NCBI GenBank assembly: GCA_964475135.1
Contig: CAYYWL010000035.1
Span: 1 to 15,062 of the forward strand
DNA length: 15,062 nucleotides
Source of the DNA: TMED14 sp964475135
GTDB lineage: Bacteria; Bacteroidota; Bacteroidia; Flavobacteriales; Schleiferiaceae
Direction of reading: 5' to 3'
Shown here: piece after piece, positions 7,192-14,320 of the stretch
How the letters are laid out: each line of letters opens with the position of its first letter
Position numbering within the stretch: the first letter of the stretch is position 1
Position numbers and translations under genes: made by a program
Notes under the pieces: generated by a model
The model's input: the letters and a program-made list of their open reading frames with translations, nothing else
What the model was told of the DNA's origin: nothing
The model's database searches: none

Positions 7192-7785
7192 ATGCTACGA
7201 ACCCTGTTTTTTACACTCGCCATACTTGCTACCACCAACATTTGGGCCCAATCTGATGACCTAAAGCAACGGATTCAGGGGTTTCAGGCCGACCTAAAAG
7301 AAGGCTACGTGGTGAAGACCCTCAACCTCAATGGCGAGAATTTGGGTGCGCTCGAAGCCGAAGAAACGGCCACCCGAACGCACTTTAAAATGGAGGCACG
7401 GGAAAAGACTGAAGACAACCTCGGCCGGTCTGTAAAGCGAGGCGTGCACGTCCAAGTGTTTTCGTTTGAATCGATTGACGACCTCAACTGGGCAATGAAG
7501 CGCTGGCTCCCTGACTTTATCGACCACAGCGCGGTGCGGCCGGGTCGCGACGTCAAAAATGTTCCGAACGTTGACCCTTCGGTGGTGATCATCGACGGAA
7601 CCCACATTGCCGTCTTAACCCTGAGCTGTAGCCAGTTTGATCTCGAGTCGTTTCGGGACTGGCGGCAGCGTATGCTCACGTATTTTGGTAGTGCCTCTGC
7701 AGTCGTGATCGAAGTCCAGGGTTGCGAGGGCCCACTCATGTGGACAAAGAACGCTCCGGACCCGAAGGACCGATCCTGGAAGTAG
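7192..7785 (+). CDS. Secreted protein of unknown function
   Basis: A 197-residue protein I do not recognise. It has a good signal peptide (MLRTLFFTLAILATTNIWAQ, cleavage after residue 20) and no lipobox cysteine, so it is probably periplasmic or exported. The mature part is mixed alpha/beta. A basic/acidic segment at about 60-85 is followed by VHVQVFSFESIDDLNWAMKRW, then two hydrophobic strands (VVIIDGTHIAVLTLSC and ASAVVIEVQGC) each ending in a cysteine (Cys146, Cys178) that could pair. The reading frame extends upstream to 7048, but the signal peptide and the promoter box fix the start at 7192. It is divergent from the export operon, and its end overlaps the comM-like gene by 50 bp. A partner role with the divergent genes is possible but unsupported. 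Confidence 0.78.
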   Translation: MLRTLFFTLAILATTNIWAQSDDLKQRIQGFQADLKEGYVVKTLNLNGENLGALEAEETATRTHFKMEAREKTEDNLGRSVKRGVHVQVFSFESIDDLNWAMKRWLPDFIDHSAVRPGRDVKNVPNVDPSVVIIDGTHIAVLTLSCSQFDLESFRDWRQRMLTYFGSASAVVIEVQGCEGPLMWTKNAPDPKDRSWK

Positions 7786-9124
7786 GCCTTAGTCGCATCG
7801 GAATCAGCGACACAGCCACCCAGATGTCGTGTGCACTTACCCTTACGCGATCACCCCAATCTGCGACAGTCCGTGCGACCCGCATGGTGTGGTGCATCGA
7901 CCGCAAGCCAAATCCGCTCTTTCGGTGCCATTCCTGAACGGCATCATTGGCTTCTTGTGAAAAATCGCCGTAGGCGGCAAGTGCCTCGAGCGGCATTCCC
8001 GCGTTGCCCAACCAGGGTCCCCTGGCCTTTTGGAGTTCCACAGCCCTTTTCATTTTGTAGCGCATCTCTTCCCAGGGCACGGGTATCGTGTGCTCTGATA
8101 CATTGAGCGGAATCCCAATCTGAAAGCGGTCTAGAAAGGGTCCTGAAAAGCGTGCGAGGTACTTGTCCTTACGCCCCTCCGAACAGCTGCAGTCCAAGTG
8201 AGTGTGACCCGCAAAACCACAGGGACATGGGTTGGTTGCACCAATCGTCTGCGGTGCCATCGCCCCTTCTCTGCTCCACAGCGCCTCCATTGGCTTGCGC
8301 AGTACTTCGAGGCTGCGCAGGTTTCGTTCGCCGAGTTCATCAAGAAACAAGACTCCGTTGCCGGCGGCCCAAAAGGCCCCGTGCGCACCAACGAGTTGTA
8401 CCGGAGACAGCACCGAAGACGGCTCTACGAAGGGCAAGTTGGGCTCAACCGTCGACCTAATGAGGTGTACTGCCCGAGCAAATTCAGTTTTGCCAACCCC
8501 GGGAGGACCCCATAAAAACACGGGATGTCTGCCTGCTGCAGCGAGCCCTAAGGCCATCACTACATCAGGATCAAACTGAAGTTCGGGCCAGGGCTCGGGT
8601 TTCGCGGGCCGAAGTTCTTCAGTGGACAACTTTGGCACCTCGCCGTGGCTCAGATAAGCAATGGCATGAGTCAAACTCGCCGCAGCGACCCAATTGGGGG
8701 CTGAGGGCCGCCACCATGCGTTGGCAGGGTACACAAAGGGATCTTCGGACTCGTGGGGCGGCGCAGGTCGATCTGACTCGGCCATACTCAGGGCGCCCTT
8801 GAGGTCAAGCGTTCCCATCGCCACTGACGCAAAGCGCATGGGAATTTGACCTGAGGCCATCAGAACGCCAAGAGCGATCGGCAAATCCATTGACGTCCCC
8901 AGCGCCCAAGGTCGCGTGGGTTGAAACGAAACCGTGATGCGCTTGCCAGGCCACTTGTATCCGGACGCCATGAAGGCCGCGTGGATGCGGCTCGGGGCTT
9001 CGCGGACTGTAGGGTCACGGGTTCCGACCATGTGAAACGAGAACCCCGACGTCACTGCGACGTCTATGCGCAGGCTGTGCCAACGGCCGTCAGCCCATGC
9101 CCAAGTGTTGAGTGATGCTACCAT
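7736..9124 (-). CDS. comM: ComM/YifB-like Mg-chelatase-family AAA+ ATPase, compact form
   Basis: ComM is a hexameric AAA+ helicase that promotes branch migration during integration of transformed DNA. This 462-residue protein has the family order. The N-terminal Lon-like domain has ITVSFQPTRP and SMDLPIALGVLMASGQIP; the AAA+ core has Walker A GPPGVGKT (206-213), Walker B GVLFLDEL (257-264) and the sensor/zinc-like segment NPCPCGFAGH...DCSC (Cys300, 302, 312, 314), then SGPFLDRF (327-334); the C-terminal helix domain has RVARTVADW (415-423). It is shorter than the usual 500-515 residues. The stretch between Walker A and B lacks the normal RPFR-PHH and PGEISLAH motifs, and the usual terminal EAIQYR is replaced by VAVSLIPMRLRP. 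The ATG at 9124 is preferred over a TTG at 9136. The function may differ from classical ComM. Confidence 0.85.
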   Translation of the reverse strand: MVASLNTWAWADGRWHSLRIDVAVTSGFSFHMVGTRDPTVREAPSRIHAAFMASGYKWPGKRITVSFQPTRPWALGTSMDLPIALGVLMASGQIPMRFASVAMGTLDLKGALSMAESDRPAPPHESEDPFVYPANAWWRPSAPNWVAAASLTHAIAYLSHGEVPKLSTEELRPAKPEPWPELQFDPDVVMALGLAAAGRHPVFLWGPPGVGKTEFARAVHLIRSTVEPNLPFVEPSSVLSPVQLVGAHGAFWAAGNGVLFLDELGERNLRSLEVLRKPMEALWSREGAMAPQTIGATNPCPCGFAGHTHLDCSCSEGRKDKYLARFSGPFLDRFQIGIPLNVSEHTIPVPWEEMRYKMKRAVELQKARGPWLGNAGMPLEALAAYGDFSQEANDAVQEWHRKSGFGLRSMHHTMRVARTVADWGDRVRVSAHDIWVAVSLIPMRLRPTSRIGPSGPERSLST

Positions 9125-9128
9125 GAGG

Positions 9129-9136
9129 CAAACCAA
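9129..9136 (-). promoter_or_regulatory. Weak candidate -7 box before the comM-like gene
   Basis: On the minus strand this reads TTGGTTTG, one mismatch from TAnnTTTG, ending four bases before the ATG. That is the same spacing as the two boxes in the 7149-7191 spacer. The 79-bp gap before this gene (9125-9203) is the longest in the minus-strand group, so a separate promoter is reasonable. No -33 element is at proper spacing. Confidence 0.25.
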
Positions 9137-9203
9137 CGACGGACTTCTGCCCCTAGTCGGTTGCCAAACGTCTATAAATGTTTATCGGGAGTCCGCTAAC
9201 CCC

Positions 9204-9608
9204 TCACTCCTCTAAACCCCAAGCTTGCTGAAGCTCTGGGTTCAAAAAGACGTGGCTGTGCAGCTGAAGATCTGAGCTCTGAAAGAGCATGTGACCGTCA
9301 AGTTCGAGGTGGTAATCCACTTCAGACTCAATGCTCCGAAGGATCCAGCGCTTTTGGCTCGCGTTCCACAAGAACACGCCCAACTCATCAGCCCCCTCCG
9401 GCACCGGGCGAAAGCGCACGATATCCCACTCGTACAAATGGACGCGATGCTTGTCGCGAATTCCAACCGACTCATCAACTTGTGCGTAATCTAGCTCGCG
9501 GCCCGTCCACCAAAATCCGTCGGGCGAATAAAACTGCGTGCCGTCGATACGGCGCAGGTATCCCACCACACGGTTGCCAAAACGAAGTCGGTAGCGCTGC
9601 TCTTGCAT
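9204..9608 (-). CDS. YopX-like protein
   Basis: A 134-residue cytoplasmic protein with no signal peptide or membrane segment. The middle reads SVGIRDKHRVHLYEWDIVRF (about 48-67), which matches the 'tGlkDkngkeiYEgDiv' signature of the YopX family. The end reads HVFLNPEL, like the 'GNiyeNPEL' close of that family. YopX proteins are best known from phages and prophages and have no established biochemical role. No other phage gene is visible nearby; the gene sits between a GT9 glycosyltransferase (36 bp upstream) and the comM-like gene. It could be a domesticated phage gene or a lineage-specific family member. The product is certainly plausible as a real gene: ATG start, same strand and packing as its neighbours. 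Confidence 0.72.
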   Translation of the reverse strand: MQEQRYRLRFGNRVVGYLRRIDGTQFYSPDGFWWTGRELDYAQVDESVGIRDKHRVHLYEWDIVRFRPVPEGADELGVFLWNASQKRWILRSIESEVDYHLELDGHMLFQSSDLQLHSHVFLNPELQQAWGLEE

Positions 9609-9644
9609 ACCTTGTTAACCCACTGTATGCGTAATTGTTGCAGA

Positions 9645-10595
9645 CTAAACTCCCAATTGATGCAGCGCCTCGCGCACGAGTGCCGAACGGAGCGGAATAC
9701 GGCAGGCCCAGTCTCCGCGTCGGCAGGAATCCGTCCCTAAAATGCTGCAGGGCTGGCAGTTCAAACGCTCTGTCGCCATGATGTGGCGAACCGGACTCGG
9801 AGCGGCAAAGCCGCCGACGGGATGGGTTCCGGCCCACAGGGTAACCGCCGGTACCTGGTAGCGGTACGCGAGGTGCTGGGCGGCGGAATCGCAAACTACC
9901 GCGGCACGGGCCTGGCGCCACAGCGCATCTTCATCGGCCGCTGAAAGCCCAAGCGCCGTCCGAAAGCCCTCTGGGGCCAAATCAAAGGGACCGCCCAAAA
10001 ACACGGGCTCGTAGCCCTCTACTGCAAGCTGTTGGGCGAGCTTCGTTGCTTCGTCGAGCGGCCACCGCTTGGTCTCGCGGCTGGCGTGGGGGGCGATAAT
10101 AATGATGGTTCCGCTACGCTCCGTGGCGGCGAGGGATTGGCTCTTGGGCCAACCCAAGTTGGCTAAGGCCTCAAAGTGAAGGTCGTAGGCGTTGGTGACA
10201 GGTTTCGTCGACCCGCGCAGCACCGCGCGCCGCTGCGCACGAGGCTTGACTACAAGGCCCTGCGGAATCTGCAGCATGCGGGCAATCCATCGGCTACTTC
10301 GGGTCCGAACGTGGTTGTGGGCGTCGTACCAGGCAGTGAGGTCGGCAGAGCGCATCCAGCCCCACCAGAACCACATGAGCGCAAAAAACCGACGGTACGG
10401 ACCGCGGTCGACGTCGAGGCCGTGGACTTCAATGTGGGGATGTGCCGGGAGGCGTTCCGCCCAACGAGGACGCGTAAAAAGGGTGATTCGATCGCCCTCA
10501 GCCGCAACTTGAGATAGGACGGAATGCAGCAGCACCACGTCGCCAAAGGCAGAAAAGCGGACGGCGCCGAGGTGGCGTTTAGCCTTGCCCGCCAT
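9645..10595 (-). CDS. Glycosyltransferase family 9 (heptosyltransferase-like) protein
   Basis: A 316-residue GT-B enzyme of the kind that adds heptose or a similar sugar from a nucleotide-sugar donor to lipopolysaccharide core or other surface glycans. Motifs: VRFSAFGDVVL near the N-terminus (12-22), APHASRETKRWP (168-179), and CDSAAQHLAY...VPAVTLWAGTHP (235-259), the donor-binding region. A C-terminal cysteine cluster (Cys280, 283, 291, 298; NCQPC...CRRGDWAC) is like that in other Bacteroidota GT9 proteins and may bind metal; that is inference. The start overlaps the end of the DUF4254 gene by 17 bp, a conserved kind of pairing that suggests joint function. The acceptor and sugar cannot be told from sequence alone. 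Confidence 0.9.
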   Translation of the reverse strand: MAGKAKRHLGAVRFSAFGDVVLLHSVLSQVAAEGDRITLFTRPRWAERLPAHPHIEVHGLDVDRGPYRRFFALMWFWWGWMRSADLTAWYDAHNHVRTRSSRWIARMLQIPQGLVVKPRAQRRAVLRGSTKPVTNAYDLHFEALANLGWPKSQSLAATERSGTIIIIAPHASRETKRWPLDEATKLAQQLAVEGYEPVFLGGPFDLAPEGFRTALGLSAADEDALWRQARAAVVCDSAAQHLAYRYQVPAVTLWAGTHPVGGFAAPSPVRHIMATERLNCQPCSILGTDSCRRGDWACRIPLRSALVREALHQLGV

Positions 10596-11181
10596 AAAGC
10601 GCCGGGTTGGTTGCAGGATCGTTGTACAGCTTGAACTGGCGGTAGGGCGTGTAGCGCACCTGGCCGGACTGCACGTCAGCCCACAAGGCTGCGCATGCCG
10701 CCATTAGGTCAGTGTGCTGGGCATCAGCGGCAACTAAGCGCTGGCCGCAGGCTGCACGGTGGTCGTCGGATGCGTCGGACCGCTCAACCTCCACACGGAG
10801 GTGGTAGCGCTTGAGCTGTAAAATGCAGAGACGGTCGAGCGCCCATGCGAGGGATTCGGTGCGCACGGCTCCGTTGACGACCGGGACGGGCTGAAGCAGC
10901 TCGGCCAAGCGCAGATCGAGGGCCTCCACCGCGTCGGTCCGCTCCTGGTTCAGGGCATCGATGCGTCGTTTGATCTCCATTAACTGGTCGCTGGGCAGAT
11001 CGCGGCGCCGCACTTCGTCCTCGAGGTGCCACTGGACCGTGTCAATCCAAGCCTTGGCGTACCAGGCTTGGTCCATGGTCCCTGGCTTGTAGGCCGGTGG
11101 GCACGGCGCATCCCATCGGTCGCGCACATGGTAGTCTTCGATGGCCGATTCGAGCAGCGAAAGGATTCGGTCGAGCGTCAC
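10579..11181 (-). CDS. DUF4254 family protein
   Basis: A 200-residue, soluble, largely helical protein. The signatures WHLEDEVR (51-58) and KRRIDALNQERTDAVE (71-86) match the DUF4254 family, which is common in Bacteroidota and often sits beside GT9 glycosyltransferases. No biochemical function is known to me. It starts with GTG, and that codon overlaps the dsbD stop as GTGA (11178-11181). Its own stop lies 17 bp inside the GT9 gene. Both overlaps indicate translational coupling and a shared mRNA. The genomic pairing suggests a role in glycan synthesis, but this is inference from neighbours only. Confidence 0.88.
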   Translation of the reverse strand: MTLDRILSLLESAIEDYHVRDRWDAPCPPAYKPGTMDQAWYAKAWIDTVQWHLEDEVRRRDLPSDQLMEIKRRIDALNQERTDAVEALDLRLAELLQPVPVVNGAVRTESLAWALDRLCILQLKRYHLRVEVERSDASDDHRAACGQRLVAADAQHTDLMAACAALWADVQSGQVRYTPYRQFKLYNDPATNPALYGGQG

Positions 11182-13256
11182 TTGGCGGCGTTAAATACCT
11201 TAAGGCCAGCATCCAACCAATTCATAAACACCGAGGGGTCGGGATCGTATGCCGTATGGCCGTTGAGCGCAGTCGGATCCTCCACCGCTGGGTCCATCAG
11301 TACGTAGTACGGCTGGGCGTTTGCGTTGAAGTACTGGGCCTGCAGGTCGCCCCACTTTTGGCCAATGGTCTTGATTTTTTTACCGGTGGTTTCGCTCACG
11401 CGCTGCTCGCTCTCGGCAAGCGGAGTCCGCTCGTCCACGTACAGCGACACGAGTACCACGTCCTCAGCTAAGCGCTGTCGCACTTGGGGGAGTGACCACA
11501 CTTCTTCTTCCATTTTGCGGCAGTTGACGCATCCCCATCCAGTGAAGTCGAGCAGAAGGGGCTTGCCTACCACTTTGGCGTAGGCGCGGGCCTCCTCGAG
11601 GTCGTTAAAGCAGGGCAGATTCAGCGGGCAGTGGGCGTCCTCGCTTAACTTCTTTTCGCCTGAGGTCGCGGAACCGGATCCGAATCCGTTCGGGTTCTCT
11701 GAATAAAATGAAGGAGGTGGGAATCCAGCTACGAGCTTTACCGGCGCACCCCAGATTCCGGGAAGAAGGTAAAACCCGGTTACCAGAAACACGACACCCG
11801 TGAGCATGCGGCCTACACCGAGTCCGCCCTTGGGCTCGTCGTCGTGCGGCATGCGAAAGACGCCAAAGAGGTAGAGCGCCGTGGCGAAGGCGATTCCGAC
11901 CCAAAGGGCCAAAAAGAGTTCGCGCTCAACCCAGTGCTTTTGCCACACCATGTCGGCGGTGCTCAAGAATTTAAGGGCGAATGCCAGCTCGAGGAATCCC
12001 AGCGTGACCTTGACGGTATTGAGCCATCCGCCCGACTTGGGCAGGCCCTTCAGCCACCCCGGGAAGGCTGCAAACAGCACAAACGGAAGCGACAGCGCGA
12101 AGCTGAATCCAAACATTCCGATGGCGGGACCGAGGAGCTCACCGCTCACGGCAGTGGCCACGAGCAACTGTCCGATAAGTGGGCCGGTGCAGCTAAAGCT
12201 TACCAGGGCGAGGGTGAACGCCATAAAGAAGATTCCGAGCAAACCGCCGCGCTGCGATTGATCGTCAGCCTTGTTGACCCACGACGACGGAAGCGTGATT
12301 TCGAACGCACCAAAAAAGCTGATGGCAAACACCACAAACAGGGCAAAAAATGCGAGGTTGAACCAGGGATTGGTCGCCATGGCGTTCAACGCGTCGGATC
12401 CGAAGACCACCGTCACGAGAAGGCCGAGGACCACATAAATGACGTTGATGCTCACCCCGTAGAGAATGGCCTTGCGCACTCCGTCGGCCTTGGACTTGCT
12501 CTGCTTGAGAAAGAAGCTTACCGTCAGCGGAATCATCGGAAAGATGCACGGCATGATCAAGGCGAAGAATCCGCCGAGCATTCCGGCTCCGAAAAGGGCC
12601 CAAAGGTTAATTGACTCGGCCTCTTGGCCTTCTGCCTGAGAGGACTCTTGGCCTTCAGACGGAATCTTATCTCCCGCGGTTTGGCTCGAGGGCTCAGTGG
12701 ATTCGACCGCTATGGGCTCTTGGCTCGTGGGCTCTTGGTCTGTTGCGGGGGCCTCCTTGGGGGTATTGAGCTTGGACTCGCCCAAGAGTTCGGGTTCTGC
12801 TGCGGCCGGAACCTTAAACACCAAACTCACGTAGTCCGGGGGAAGGCAGCGCTCGTCGTCGCAGACCATGAACTCGACTTCGGCCGTGTAGGTGAAGGCA
12901 GCGTTGCTGATTCGCTTGGCCGTGATGACGAAGTCCGCCTTTTTGGCGAAGTAGGCCAGCTCCATTCCGAAGTTTTTGTCAAACTCCTTGATGGGCTTGG
13001 GCTCGCGCACCGGCCCCTCGATCTTGAGGTCTTTAGATGCGGGCAGCGTGAATGCGGTCGGAATGGGGCCGTCCGCACCAATGAACTGCGAGTAGACGTG
13101 CCAGCCGGCGTCTATTTTGGCTGTTGCGACCAATTCGAGCTTACCGGCGTCAAGAGTCCGCACCGAAGTGGACCACGTGACCGGCTGAAGAATTTGGGCG
13201 AAGGCGGCAGAACTGGCCAGCAGCAGGGCCGCGAGGGCGTAGAACAAACGATTCAT
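11178..13256 (-). CDS. dsbD: Protein-disulfide reductase DsbD (thiol:disulfide interchange protein)
   Basis: Carries electrons from cytoplasmic thioredoxin across the inner membrane to periplasmic disulfide reductases and cytochrome c maturation. The 692-residue protein has all three parts. After a signal peptide (1-21, ending FAQ) there is an N-terminal periplasmic domain with the active pair Cys132/Cys137 (VCDDERCLPP). A Pro/Glu/Ser/Gln-rich linker (about 150-215) leads to an eight-helix membrane domain with Cys237 (MPCIFPMIPL) and Cys356 (SFSCTGPLIG). The C-terminal thioredoxin-like domain has CVNC (576-579, in DFTGWGCVNCRKME). All six redox cysteines are in place, so it should be active. 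The ATG at 13256 is chosen over a GTG at 13283 because the signal peptide starts there. It begins five bases after tilS ends and its stop overlaps the DUF4254 start. Confidence 0.94.
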   Translation of the reverse strand: MNRLFYALAALLLASSAAFAQILQPVTWSTSVRTLDAGKLELVATAKIDAGWHVYSQFIGADGPIPTAFTLPASKDLKIEGPVREPKPIKEFDKNFGMELAYFAKKADFVITAKRISNAAFTYTAEVEFMVCDDERCLPPDYVSLVFKVPAAAEPELLGESKLNTPKEAPATDQEPTSQEPIAVESTEPSSQTAGDKIPSEGQESSQAEGQEAESINLWALFGAGMLGGFFALIMPCIFPMIPLTVSFFLKQSKSKADGVRKAILYGVSINVIYVVLGLLVTVVFGSDALNAMATNPWFNLAFFALFVVFAISFFGAFEITLPSSWVNKADDQSQRGGLLGIFFMAFTLALVSFSCTGPLIGQLLVATAVSGELLGPAIGMFGFSFALSLPFVLFAAFPGWLKGLPKSGGWLNTVKVTLGFLELAFALKFLSTADMVWQKHWVERELFLALWVGIAFATALYLFGVFRMPHDDEPKGGLGVGRMLTGVVFLVTGFYLLPGIWGAPVKLVAGFPPPSFYSENPNGFGSGSATSGEKKLSEDAHCPLNLPCFNDLEEARAYAKVVGKPLLLDFTGWGCVNCRKMEEEVWSLPQVRQRLAEDVVLVSLYVDERTPLAESEQRVSETTGKKIKTIGQKWGDLQAQYFNANAQPYYVLMDPAVEDPTALNGHTAYDPDPSVFMNWLDAGLKVFNAAK

Positions 13257-13261
13257 AAGTT

Positions 13262-14320
13262 TCAAAGGTAATTCACAGTCCACCGGAGCACGTGCGTTGC
13301 GTCACTCGGAACCGCTAAAGCTTGACTGAGTCGGATTCCGGGGATCCAGAGCACCTCGCCAGGGACTTCGCTCGCCGCCAGCACCACCACGTCGCGGCGT
13401 ACTGGGGACGGAACTTTGGCCTCAGTGAGCGCATCGCTCACCTTTTTGCGGCCTTTGAGNNNNNNNNNNNNNNNNNNNNNNNNNNNNNNNNNNNNNNNNN
13501 NNNNNNNNNNNNNNNNNNNNNNNNNNNNNNNNNNNNNNNNNNNNNNNNNNNNNNNNNNNGTTCCGGGCATACGCCGACTCATCGCCGTGTACAGGGCGGA
13601 TTCGCGCTGAATCGCCACTTCGGCAAACTTCTGCAGGTGGCGCAGGCGGCGCATGGTCGTTCGGATTCCGTCGCGCACCTGCGGAACCGCTTGCTCAAGC
13701 GCAGGTAGCGCGTGGTGGCGAAGGTGGTTTCGGGTGTACTTGTCGCCCTCGTTGGAGGCGTCTTCGCGCCACTTCAGCCCCATGCGCTCGGCCTCGGCGC
13801 GGAGTTCAGTTTTATGAAACTCGAGCAAGGGACGTCGAAGGTGGCCTTGGCTGGGCGCGAGTGAAACGAGGCCGTCGATGCCGGTTCCGCGCGAAGCAAA
13901 CAATAAAAACGTTTCAATCGCATCGTCGGCGTGGTGGGCCGTGGTAATGACCGAAGCGCTCAGCTCCTCGCGCCACGCGAAGGCAGCGCCGTAGCGAAGG
14001 TCGCGCGCCCTTGCCTGAAGGTCGGGGGACGACCCAAAGTGTTCGGGAGCGTTCACCACCCGAATCGGGCAACCCGTGACGAGAGCCCAGGCGCGAACGA
14101 AGGCTTCATCGGCATCGGATTCCGCTCCGCGCAGCCCGTAGTTCACGTGCAGTACGTGAAGCGGGTAGCCATGAGCGAGCAGCGCCTCGGCTAAAAGCAT
14201 CGAATCCAATCCGCCAGAAACCATGGCCACTACCGGCTCAGATGGTGGGCCAAGCAGCAACTGAAGCTGGGTCGCCACCGCCGTGCGAAAGGGCGCCGAA
14301 GTGCTATTCCACCGACTCAT
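13262..14320 (-). CDS. tilS: tRNA(Ile)-lysidine synthase TilS, interrupted by assembly gap
   Basis: ATP-dependent enzyme that converts cytidine-34 of the CAU-anticodon isoleucine tRNA to lysidine, so that it reads AUA. The N-terminal PP-loop is clear: MVSGGLDSM (SGGLDS at 35-40), LHVNYGLRG (57-65), ITTAHHADDAIETFLLFASRGTG (125-147) and EDASNEGDKYTRNHLRH (186-202). A run of 100 N (13460-13559) falls between residue 253 and a C-terminal piece starting GRKKVSDAL, the usual start of the small TilS C-terminal domain. Only about 318 residues are readable, whereas family members in this phylum are about 430, so the gap probably hides more than 100 bp. The ATG at 14320 is chosen over an in-frame TTG at 14389. 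The start overlaps pabB by 17 bp. Confidence 0.92.
   Translation of the reverse strand: MSRWNSTSAPFRTAVATQLQLLLGPPSEPVVAMVSGGLDSMLLAEALLAHGYPLHVLHVNYGLRGAESDADEAFVRAWALVTGCPIRVVNAPEHFGSSPDLQARARDLRYGAAFAWREELSASVITTAHHADDAIETFLLFASRGTGIDGLVSLAPSQGHLRRPLLEFHKTELRAEAERMGLKWREDASNEGDKYTRNHLRHHALPALEQAVPQVRDGIRTTMRRLRHLQKFAEVAIQRESALYTAMSRRMPGXXXXXXXXXXXXXXXXXXXXXXXXXXXXXXXXXXLKGRKKVSDALTEAKVPSPVRRDVVVLAASEVPGEVLWIPGIRLSQALAVPSDATHVLRWTVNYL
13460..13559. other. Assembly gap (100 N) inside tilS
   Basis: Exactly one hundred undetermined bases, the standard placeholder for a scaffold join of unknown length. The reading frame happens to continue across it, but the real length is not known. Confidence 0.98.

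Noticed and set aside
7149..7241. Longer N-terminus of the DUF481-like protein from an ATG at 7241
   Set aside because: It would put 31 charged residues before a clear signal peptide and run through the divergent promoter region and into the opposing gene.
9174..9185. Small AT-rich palindrome ATAAA-TG-TTTAT in the gap before the comM-like gene
   Set aside because: Too short for a terminator and no known operator matches; kept only as a curiosity in the 79-bp gap.
11844..12614. 256-codon plus-strand open frame opposite dsbD
   Set aside because: It is antisense to the well-supported DsbD membrane domain. Its product is extremely rich in Lys, Glu, His and Gly, as expected from the complement of a hydrophobic coding region.
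12624..13271. 215-codon plus-strand open frame opposite the dsbD N-terminal part
   Set aside because: Antisense shadow with no recognisable domain, signal or start context; dsbD carries all the conserved motifs.
13460..13559. Frame continuity across the N run taken as proof of the true gap length
   Set aside because: One hundred N is a standard placeholder and one in three such joins keeps frame by chance.
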